This document shows positions 33,595 to 40,188 of a DNA stretch of 64,000 bases, one piece after another. How positions within the stretch are numbered: position 1 is the stretch's first letter; each line of letters opens with the position of its first letter. The position numbers and the translations under genes are program-made. The DNA comes from Curtobacterium flaccumfaciens UCD-AKU (GTDB lineage Bacteria; Actinomycetota; Actinomycetes; Actinomycetales; Microbacteriaceae), in NCBI RefSeq assembly GCF_000349565.1, contig NZ_KB714607.1:87977-151976 (forward strand), in the 5' to 3' direction. The notes beneath the pieces were generated by a model that was given only the letters and a program-made list of their open reading frames with translations, searched no databases and was not told where the DNA came from.

Positions 33595-34860
33595 CTAGCC
33601 GCGGATCTGCCCGGAGCCGCGCACGATCCACTTCGTGCTCGTGAGCTCCGGCAGCCCCATCGGACCGCGCGCGTGCAGCTTCTGCGTCGAGATGCCGACC
33701 TCGGCCCCGAAGCCGAACGCACCGCCGTCGGTGAACCGAGTGGAGGCGTTCACCATCACCACCGCCGAGTCGACGCTCGCCAGGAACCGCTCGGCGGTGT
33801 CGACGTCGTTCGTGACGATCGACTCCGTGTGGTGCGTGGACCACCGGGCGATGTGCGCCATCGCCGCGTCGACGTCGGGCACGACGCGGATCGACAGGTC
33901 GAGGTCCATCGACTCGGTCGCCCAGTCGGCGTCGGTGGCTCGGAGCACCCCGGGCACGATCGCCCGGGTGGCGTCGTCGCCGCGCAGCGTGACGCCGGAT
34001 GCCCGCAGCCGGTCCGCCAGCACCGGCAGGAGTCGCTCGGCCGCCGCCTCGTGCACCAGCAGGGTCTCGAGGGCGTTGCACACGCTCGGTCGCTGCACCT
34101 TGCTGTTCAGCACGATGTCGACCGCACGCTGCTCCGGCGCGGACGCGTCGAGGAACACGTGCACGACGCCTGCCCCGGTCTCGATGACGGGCACCTGCGA
34201 CTCGGTGACGACGGTCTGGATGAGCGCGGCGCTCCCCCGTGGGATCAGCACGTCGACCAGCCCGCGGGCACGCATGAGCTCGGTGGCGCCGGCGCGGCCG
34301 AACTCGTCGATGGTCTGCACCAGGTCGCGGGGCAGTCCGACCGACTCGACCGCGTCCTGGATCCGGGCGACGAGCACGGCGTTCGTGTGCTGGGCCGCCG
34401 ATCCACCGCGGAGCACGACGGCGTTGCCCGACTTGAGTGCGAGCGAAGCGATGTCGACGGTGACGTTCGGGCGTGCCTCGTAGATGGCCCCGACGACACC
34501 GAACGGCACACGCACCTGGGTGAGCTGGAGCCCGTTCGGCAGCTGCGACCCGCGCACGTGCTCCCCCACGGGGTCGGTGAGCCCGGCGACGTGCTCGACC
34601 GCGGCAGCCAGGGCCTCGATCCGGACCGGGTCGAGCCGCAGCCGGTCGAGCAGTCCCGACGACAGGCCGCCGTCCTCACCCGCGACGAGGTCGTCGTGGT
34701 TGGCGCGGACGATCTCGTCCGTCGCTGCACGCACCGCCGAGGCGATCGCCGCGAGGGCCGCGTCCTTGACCGCGGTCGTGGCGGTCGCGAGCGCCGACGA
34801 GGCGGCGCGTGCCGCCACGAGCTTGTCGGTCAGGGTCGGGGCGGGCGCGATCGACGACAT
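33595..34860 (-). CDS. proA: Gamma-glutamyl phosphate reductase
   Basis: This 421-residue enzyme reduces glutamyl-5-phosphate to the semialdehyde, the second step of proline synthesis. It has the aldehyde-dehydrogenase-like fold. The catalytic Cys is in RPSVCNALETLL near residue 258, and PFGVVGAIYEARPNV near residue 120 is a family signature. Length matches the family. It lies on the same strand as proB, but almost 800 bp of repeat-filled sequence separates them, which is unusual for a proBA pair. Confidence 0.95.
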   Translation of the reverse strand: MSSIAPAPTLTDKLVAARAASSALATATTAVKDAALAAIASAVRAATDEIVRANHDDLVAGEDGGLSSGLLDRLRLDPVRIEALAAAVEHVAGLTDPVGEHVRGSQLPNGLQLTQVRVPFGVVGAIYEARPNVTVDIASLALKSGNAVVLRGGSAAQHTNAVLVARIQDAVESVGLPRDLVQTIDEFGRAGATELMRARGLVDVLIPRGSAALIQTVVTESQVPVIETGAGVVHVFLDASAPEQRAVDIVLNSKVQRPSVCNALETLLVHEAAAERLLPVLADRLRASGVTLRGDDATRAIVPGVLRATDADWATESMDLDLSIRVVPDVDAAMAHIARWSTHHTESIVTNDVDTAERFLASVDSAVVMVNASTRFTDGGAFGFGAEVGISTQKLHARGPMGLPELTSTKWIVRGSGQIRG

Positions 34861-35657
34861 GGACCGATTGTAGGTCCGCCACCGGGGTCGTGACGGGCCT
34901 GCCGGACGCTCACCGCGCCTCCAGGCCCGGTCCGCCGTTCCGGTCGGTCACGACACGTCGTCCCCCGTTCGCCGAGCGGTCGCAGACCGTCGCCCAGCGG
35001 CGACCGCAACGACGGTTCCCGACCACACGCCGGTGACCCGACGGGGAGTCGTGACCGCCCGGAGGCCCGCCACCGGTCCCGACACCCGCACCGGCCCTCC
35101 AGGCGGTCGCGTCCACCCCGTCGACTGCCTGGACCCGCCGGTCACGACACGTCGTCCCCCGCCCGCCGAGCGGTCGCAGACCGTCGCTCCGCGACGCCCG
35201 CGCCGACGGTCCCCGACCAGTCGGCGCCGTCCCGACGGGGAGCCGTGACCGCCTGGAGGACCGCCACCGGTCCCGACACCCGCACCGGCCCTCCAGGCGG
35301 TCGCGTCCACCCCGCCGACCGGTCACGACACGTCGTCCCCCGCCCTCCGAGTGGTCACAGACCGTCGCCCAGCGGTGACCGCAACGACGGCTCCCGACCA
35401 CGCGCCGGTGACCCGACGGGGAGTCGTGACCGCCCGGAGGACCGCCACCGGTCCCGACACCCGCACCGGCCCTCCAGGCGGTCGCGTCCACCCCGTCGAC
35501 TGCCTGGACCCGCCGGTCACAACACGTCGCGTCACGCCCGCCGAGCGGTCGCAGACCGTCGCTCCGCGACGCCCGCGCCGACGGTCCCCGACCAGTCGGC
35601 GCCGTCACAACGGGGAGCCGTGACCAGTCGCTGCCAGTCGCCCGGCCCGGCCCGCCC
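34861..35657. other. Long proB-proA intergenic region
   Basis: This 797-bp region lies between the proB stop and the proA start on the minus strand. Most of it is the four-unit structured array listed next. Open frames of up to 232 codons exist on both strands, but they repeat with the array and resemble no protein I know. I treat the region as non-coding. Confidence 0.7.
34945..35625. repeat. Structured tandem array between proB and proA
   Basis: Four units each begin CGGTCACRACACGTCG: 34945-35138 (194 bp), 35139-35319 (181 bp), 35320-35513 (194 bp) and a partial unit 35514-35625. Units 1 and 3 share one internal version and units 2 and 4 another, so the array is a duplicated dimer of about 375 bp. 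In unit 1, CGGTCACGAC (34945-34954) is complementary to GTCGTGACCG (35048-35057). Further pairs are GCGGTCGC/GCGACCGC and CCAGGC/GCCTGG. Units 2 and 4 instead pair GACCGTCG with CGACGGTC. The units therefore look built to fold. Confidence 0.88.
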
Positions 35658-36476
35658 TCAGCGGCGCGGCGCGGCGTGGAACCAGGTGCCGACGTGTTCG
35701 CCCGCCAGGGCGCGGTATACCAGCGCCGTGTCGGTCACGAGCACCGCGGTGCCCGCCTCGGCCGCGAGCCGCGCAGCGGCGACCTTGGTCCCCGCTCCCC
35801 CGGTACCGACGCCGGCCGTGCCGATCGACCCGAAGGTGACCCCGGCCAGCTCGTCGCCGAACGGCACCTCGTCGATGCGGGTCGCACCGGGCTGCTCCGG
35901 GGGTGCCGTGTAGAGCGCCTCGACGTCGGAGAGCAGCACCAGGGCATCGGCACCGAGCAGCCGAGCCACCAGGGCCGCGAGCCGGTCGTTGTCGCCGAAG
36001 CGGATCTCGTGGGTGGCGACGGTGTCGTTCTCGTTCACGATCGGCAGCACTCGCAGCGCGAGCAACCGGTCGATGGCGCGCTGGGCGTTCACCCGGTGCG
36101 TGGGGTTCTGCAGGTCGCCCGCCGTGAGCAGGATCTGCGCCGCGACGACACCGTGCCGGTCGAGTTCCTTCTGGTACCGGAACATCAGGACGTTCTGCCC
36201 GGTGGCCGCCGCCGCCTGCTGCGTGGCCAGGTCGTCCGGCCGCCCCTGGAGCCCGAGGAACGGGAACCCGGTCGCGATCGCGCCGGACGACACGAGCACC
36301 ACCTCGGTGCCCCGCCCGTAGGCCGCCGCCAGGGCGTCCACCAGCGGGCCGATCTGCCCGGCGGCGTCACCGCTGACCGACGACGAGCCGACCTTGACCA
36401 CGATCCGCCGCGCACGCGGGATGTCCTCGCGCCGGGTGACGGGTCCGAGGTCGGTGCGGGCGGTCGTGTCGGTCAT
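35658..36476 (-). CDS. proB: Glutamate 5-kinase, short form without PUA domain
   Basis: This 272-residue kinase phosphorylates glutamate to start proline synthesis. It has the amino-acid kinase fold: VVKVGSSSV near residue 27, LVSSGAIATG near residue 61, LPIVNENDTV near residue 147 and FGDNDRLAALVA near residue 162 form the ATP and glutamate sites. E. coli ProB has about 367 residues and a C-terminal PUA domain. This protein ends at the kinase domain, as in several actinobacteria. It starts 7 bp after obgE ends. The end of the gene is followed by the repeat array. Confidence 0.93.
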   Translation of the reverse strand: MTDTTARTDLGPVTRREDIPRARRIVVKVGSSSVSGDAAGQIGPLVDALAAAYGRGTEVVLVSSGAIATGFPFLGLQGRPDDLATQQAAAATGQNVLMFRYQKELDRHGVVAAQILLTAGDLQNPTHRVNAQRAIDRLLALRVLPIVNENDTVATHEIRFGDNDRLAALVARLLGADALVLLSDVEALYTAPPEQPGATRIDEVPFGDELAGVTFGSIGTAGVGTGGAGTKVAAARLAAEAGTAVLVTDTALVYRALAGEHVGTWFHAAPRR

Positions 36477-36483
36477 GCCGCGG

Positions 36484-38061
36484 TCAGTCCTTCTGGTCGC
36501 TGGTCTCGACCTGGTCGCCGTCGAACTGGTCGCCGGTGCCGAGCTGGTCACTGGTCACGACGTCGTCGTCCACCCAGAGCCCGGAGACGCGCTCCTGCTC
36601 GAGCTCGGCACGGGCGGCGGCCTTGGCGTCCATCCGCTCGAAGTACTCCTCGCGCCGCTCGTTGCGGGTCGGACGCGAGGTCGCACCGATGCGGGCGTCG
36701 GTGCCACGGGCACTCGTGATGAGCTCCGCGGTCGACGTGAGCGTGGGCTCCCAGTCGAACACCATGCCGCCGTCGCCACCGATGACGACCGTCGACCCGG
36801 CGACGGCTCCGGCCTTGAACAGACCGTCCTCGACGCCGAGCTTCGCGAGCCGGTCGGCCAGGTAGCCGATCGCCTCTTCGTTGGTGAAGTCGGTCTGCTG
36901 GACCCAGCGCTCCGGCTTGGCGCCGCGGACGCGGTAGAAGCGGTGCTCCTCGCCGCCCTCGGCGCGCACGGTGAAGGGCTTCTCGTTGACCGAGCGGGGG
37001 CGCAGGACGATGCGCTCCGGCACCGGCTCGGCCGCACGGGCGGCGCGGGCCTGCTCGACCACGTCCGCCAGGGCGAACGTCAGCTCGCGGAGGCCCTTGC
37101 GGGACGCCGTGGAGATCGGGAAGACGCGGTAGCCGCGGCCCTCGAGCTCGGCGGTGACGAACTCTGCGAGTTCCTGCGCCTCGGGCACGTCGATCTTGTT
37201 CAGGGCGATGAGCTGCGGGCGCTCGAGCAGCGGCACCTGGCCCTCGGGGACCGGGTAGCGCTCGAGTTCGCCGAGGATGACGTCGAGGTCGCTGATCGGG
37301 TCGCGGCCCGGGTCGAGCGTGGCGCAGTCGATGACGTGGAGCAGCGCCTCGCACCGCTCGACGTGCCGCAGGAACTCCAGGCCGAGGCCCTTGCCCTCGG
37401 ACGCGCCCTCGATCAGACCGGGGACGTCGGCGACGGTGAAGCGGGTGTCGCCGGATTCGACGACGCCCAGGTTCGGGGTGAGGGTGGTGAACGGGTAGTC
37501 CGCGATCTTCGGCTTGGCGGCCGAGACCGCCGCGATCAGCGAGGACTTGCCGGCGCTCGGGAACCCGACGAGGGCGACGTCGGCGATGGTCTTCAGCTCG
37601 AGGCTGATGTCCCCCGCCCAGCCCTCGGTGCCGAGCAGCGCGAAGCCGGGGGCCTTGCGCTTGGTGGTGGAGAGCGCCGCGTTGCCGAGGCCACCCTGCC
37701 CACCGGGGGCCACGACGACGCGCATGCCGGGCTCGGTGAGGTCGGCGATCACTTCGCCGGATTCGTCGTACACCACGGTGCCGACGGGCATCGGGAGCTC
37801 GAGGACCTCGCCGCTGACACCGCTGCGGTGGTCGCCCATGCCGGGCTGGCCGTTCTTCGACGAGCGGTGCGGGGAACGGTGGTAGCCGAGCAGCGTCGTC
37901 ACCTGCGGGTCGGCCACGAGCACGATGTCGCCGCCGTCACCGCCGTTGCCGCCGTCGGGCCCGGCCAGGGGCTTGAACTTCTCACGGCGGACCGACACGC
38001 AGCCGTTGCCGCCGTGCCCCGCGCTGAGGTGCAGGGTCACGCGGTCGACGAAGGTCGCCAT
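36484..38061 (-). CDS. obgE: Obg GTPase
   Basis: This 525-residue ribosome-associated GTPase acts in 50S assembly and stress control. Residues 1-160 form the Gly-rich Obg fold (GGNGGDGGD). The G domain has [10 protein letters not shown] near residue 170 (G1), DVPGLIEGA (G3) near 215, and NKID (G4) near 290. The OCT domain follows at about 345-430. A divergent tail of about 90 residues ends in degenerate SDQ/GDQ repeats rich in Asp, which is longer than in most family members. It follows rpmA by 104 bp, which contain a hairpin. Confidence 0.95.
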   Translation of the reverse strand: MATFVDRVTLHLSAGHGGNGCVSVRREKFKPLAGPDGGNGGDGGDIVLVADPQVTTLLGYHRSPHRSSKNGQPGMGDHRSGVSGEVLELPMPVGTVVYDESGEVIADLTEPGMRVVVAPGGQGGLGNAALSTTKRKAPGFALLGTEGWAGDISLELKTIADVALVGFPSAGKSSLIAAVSAAKPKIADYPFTTLTPNLGVVESGDTRFTVADVPGLIEGASEGKGLGLEFLRHVERCEALLHVIDCATLDPGRDPISDLDVILGELERYPVPEGQVPLLERPQLIALNKIDVPEAQELAEFVTAELEGRGYRVFPISTASRKGLRELTFALADVVEQARAARAAEPVPERIVLRPRSVNEKPFTVRAEGGEEHRFYRVRGAKPERWVQQTDFTNEEAIGYLADRLAKLGVEDGLFKAGAVAGSTVVIGGDGGMVFDWEPTLTSTAELITSARGTDARIGATSRPTRNERREEYFERMDAKAAARAELEQERVSGLWVDDDVVTSDQLGTGDQFDGDQVETSDQKD

Positions 38062-38116
38062 GGGTCCACTCCAGGTGTTTCGTTGTGCCGACGGGATCGT
38101 CGGCGGGAAAAGCGAA

Positions 38117-38145
38117 GGAGGGGCGGGCACTCGGCCCGCCCCTCC
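38117..38145 (-). terminator. Terminator after rpmA
   Basis: GGAGGGGCGGGC at 38117-38128 pairs perfectly with 38134-38145 over a 5-base loop. The minus strand continues CTTCGCTTTTCCC, so it is a plausible intrinsic terminator that lowers obgE expression relative to rplU-rpmA. Confidence 0.8.
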
Positions 38146-38165
38146 AGCTGCAGTCGTTCGAACGA

Positions 38166-38417
38166 CTACGCGTTGACGATGTTGATGACCTTGCGGCCAC
38201 CCTTGGTGCCGAACTCGACCGAACCGGACGAGAGGGCGAACAGCGTGTCGTCGCCACCACGGCCGACGTTGGCGCCGGGGTGGAAGTGGGTGCCGCGCTG
38301 GCGGACGATGATCTCGCCGGCGTTGACGACCTCGCCACCGAAGCGCTTCACGCCGAGGCGCTGTGCGTTCGAGTCACGACCGTTGCGAGTGGAACTCGCA
38401 CCCTTCTTGTGTGCCAT
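38166..38417 (-). CDS. rpmA: 50S ribosomal protein L27
   Basis: This 83-residue ribosomal protein has the L27 signature [15 protein letters not shown] preceded by [11 protein letters not shown]. It begins [16 protein letters not shown], so the N-terminus is the processed-free type, without the cleaved extension of Firmicutes. L27 reaches into the peptidyl transferase centre. It starts 12 bp after rplU ends. Confidence 0.98.
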   Translation of the reverse strand: MAHKKGASSTRNGRDSNAQRLGVKRFGGEVVNAGEIIVRQRGTHFHPGANVGRGGDDTLFALSSGSVEFGTKGGRKVINIVNA

Positions 38418-38429
38418 GAGTTGACTCCC

Positions 38430-38738
38430 TTACGCGATCTTGGTGATCTTGACGCGGGTCAGCTCAGCGCGGAAACCCTGGCGCTTCTTGTACCCGGTCT
38501 TGTTCTTGAACTTCTGGATGATGACCTTGGGACCACGGAGGTCGTCGAGCACCTCGGCGGTGACGGTCACGTTCGCGAGCTCGGAAGCCGCCGACGTGAT
38601 CTTGTCACCGTCCACGAGGAGCACGGGGGCGAGGTCGATGTTGCCCTTGTCGTCCGCCTTGGCACGGTCGATGGTCAGGATGGTGCCGACCTCGACCTTC
38701 TCCTGACGGCCGCCGGCGCGCACTACTGCGTAAACCAC
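38430..38738 (-). CDS. rplU: 50S ribosomal protein L21
   Basis: This 102-residue L21 protein begins with [17 protein letters not shown], the conserved family start, so the GTG at 38738 is chosen over the longer frame to 38786. The C-terminal signature reads [24 protein letters not shown]21 binds 23S rRNA in the large subunit. It heads the rplU-rpmA pair. Confidence 0.98.
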   Translation of the reverse strand: MVYAVVRAGGRQEKVEVGTILTIDRAKADDKGNIDLAPVLLVDGDKITSAASELANVTVTAEVLDDLRGPKVIIQKFKNKTGYKKRQGFRAELTRVKITKIA

Positions 38739-38862
38739 GTGGAAATCCTTACGTAACTCTGCTTGAGGGAAGTCTCGGGTGCCCACTTCTGCACGAGCGG
38801 CTCCCGGAAGGCCGGGCCCGATCGGCGACGCAGGCAGAACGGCCCGCTGACACCAGGGACCG

Positions 38863-38892
38863 AGAATACTCGATCACCCTGGGTCCGGTCAA
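38863..38892 (-). promoter_or_regulatory. rplU-rpmA promoter
   Basis: On the minus strand TTGACC (38887-38892) and TATTCT (38863-38868) are spaced 18 bp. This is the best sigma-A type promoter in the window. It would give a 5' leader of about 118 bases before rplU. Confidence 0.75.
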
Positions 38893-38905
38893 ACGGCGAC
38901 ACCCG

Positions 38906-38911
38906 TACGAT
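38906..38911 (+). promoter_or_regulatory. Probable -10 element of the DUF4031 gene
   Basis: TACGAT is followed after 6 bases by the GTG at 38918, a leaderless arrangement. The region overlaps the divergent rplU promoter. Confidence 0.5.
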
Positions 38912-38917
38912 TGCACG

Positions 38918-39190
38918 GTGACCGTGTTGATCGACCCACCGACGTGGCCCGCCCACGACACACTGTGGTCGCACCTCGTCAGTGATGAATCCTACGCGGA
39001 ACTCCACGCGTTCGCTGCGCGGGCCGGCGTGCCGCCCCGCGCGTTCGACCACGACCACTACGACGTCCCGCTCTCGCGGTACGACGAACTGGTGGCCGCC
39101 GGCGCCTCGGCCGTCACCGGTCGCGAGCTCGTGCTGCGGTTGATCCGCAGTGGGCTGCGCGTGGCGCAGCGGGACAAGCGCGGCCTCTGA
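38918..39190 (+). CDS. DUF4031 domain protein
   Basis: This 90-residue protein matches the DUF4031 pattern: it opens with VLIDPPTWPAHDTLWSHLVSD, then has AFDHDHYDVPLSRYDELVAAGA and ends in a basic tail. Invariant His, Asp and Trp residues suggest a small enzyme or metal-binding protein, but no function is established. It is divergent from rplU. A weak hairpin follows in the gap before the next gene. Confidence 0.85.
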   Translation: MTVLIDPPTWPAHDTLWSHLVSDESYAELHAFAARAGVPPRAFDHDHYDVPLSRYDELVAAGASAVTGRELVLRLIRSGLRVAQRDKRGL

Positions 39191-39275
39191 GCGCCCGCCA
39201 GGAGGCGCGGTGCGGGTCTGCCCGGCCCCGCACCTCGCACGGTGCGCAGCCGGCTCACAGGGCCCGCGAGCGGGC

Positions 39276-40187
39276 TCAGCGGGGCGCTGGGCCGCCCCAG
39301 GGGTTCGCCGGGGGCTGCTGCTGGTCGGAGCGCGGTCCGGCGCCGTACTGCCCGCCGTACTGGCCGTGCGGGTCGGGCTGGACGCGTCCCTGCCCGTAGG
39401 GTGCGGGCGGCTGCTGCTGTGGCTGCTGCTGGATCGTCGACGGTGGGACCGCGTCGGCGGGTCGGACGGTGCCCGGCCTGCCCGGGGTCGTCGACGAGCC
39501 AGGGCCGCGGCGCGGGCGACCGAGCCAGAGCCAGGCGGCCGTGGCGGTCGCCAGGAGCATCACGGTGAACGGCAGCCCGTTCTGCAGCGGACGCGTGAGC
39601 ACGTCGATGACGAGCTTGGAGCCGCCGGCGGTCGCCGCGCCGAAGGACCCGGTGAAGACGCCGACCAGCATCAGGGCCACCGTGCCCGCGGCGCCGGCGA
39701 GCACGACGCGGAGCAGGAGCCTCGGCAGCGGGCTGCGGCGGTCGATCGGCGTCAGGAAGGCCAGGGCCAGGAACGCCCCGGCGTAGTACGGGAACGGCGC
39801 CACGAACACACTGGTCGTGAAGCTGCCGAGCAGGCTCGTCCCCGCGCCGTAGTGCTGGAACGGGCTGACCACGAGCGAGGTGCCGAGCAGACCGAAGAGC
39901 CCGGACACGAACTCGACGAGCACCAGGGCGACGACCGCGATGAGCGCCCCGGCCGTGTTCGTCACCGAGGCACCGGGCGCGAAGGCCCGCCGCGGGTCGG
40001 CAGGGGCACGGGGCGGTCGCGGCGGGGCGTACGGCGCACCGGCACCGGGCTGGCGACCGTACTGCGGCACCGGACCACGCGGCTGCTGCCCACCCGGCTG
40101 CTGACCACCCGGGCCGGGCGGTGCGGGCTGGGACCAGCCCGCACCGTAGTACCCACGCTGCTGCTGCGGGTCGCCCGGGTTCGTCAC
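39276..40187 (-). CDS. Pro/Gln-rich membrane protein
   Basis: This 303-residue protein has an N-terminal low-complexity region (about residues 1-75) rich in Pro, Gln, Gly and Tyr. Four or five membrane helices lie between about 78 and 225. A second Pro/Gln-rich tail follows from about residue 230. The two tails are similar in composition. The GTG start has a GGGGAG motif upstream and is only 2 bp from the end of the RNase E gene, so the genes are probably co-transcribed. I recognise no family. Confidence 0.8.
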   Translation of the reverse strand: MTNPGDPQQQRGYYGAGWSQPAPPGPGGQQPGGQQPRGPVPQYGRQPGAGAPYAPPRPPRAPADPRRAFAPGASVTNTAGALIAVVALVLVEFVSGLFGLLGTSLVVSPFQHYGAGTSLLGSFTTSVFVAPFPYYAGAFLALAFLTPIDRRSPLPRLLLRVVLAGAAGTVALMLVGVFTGSFGAATAGGSKLVIDVLTRPLQNGLPFTVMLLATATAAWLWLGRPRRGPGSSTTPGRPGTVRPADAVPPSTIQQQPQQQPPAPYGQGRVQPDPHGQYGGQYGAGPRSDQQQPPANPWGGPAPR

Positions 40188-40188
40188 G

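Noticed and set aside
34910-35608. Minus-strand frame of 232 codons across the proB-proA array, which looks like a repeat protein
   Set aside because: The frame simply follows the repeat period and its Arg/Gly composition. Equally long frames exist on the opposite strand. There is no ribosome site and no resemblance to a known family.
34945-35625. CRISPR array
   Set aside because: Units are about 190 bp with no short direct repeats separated by unique spacers, and no cas genes are present.
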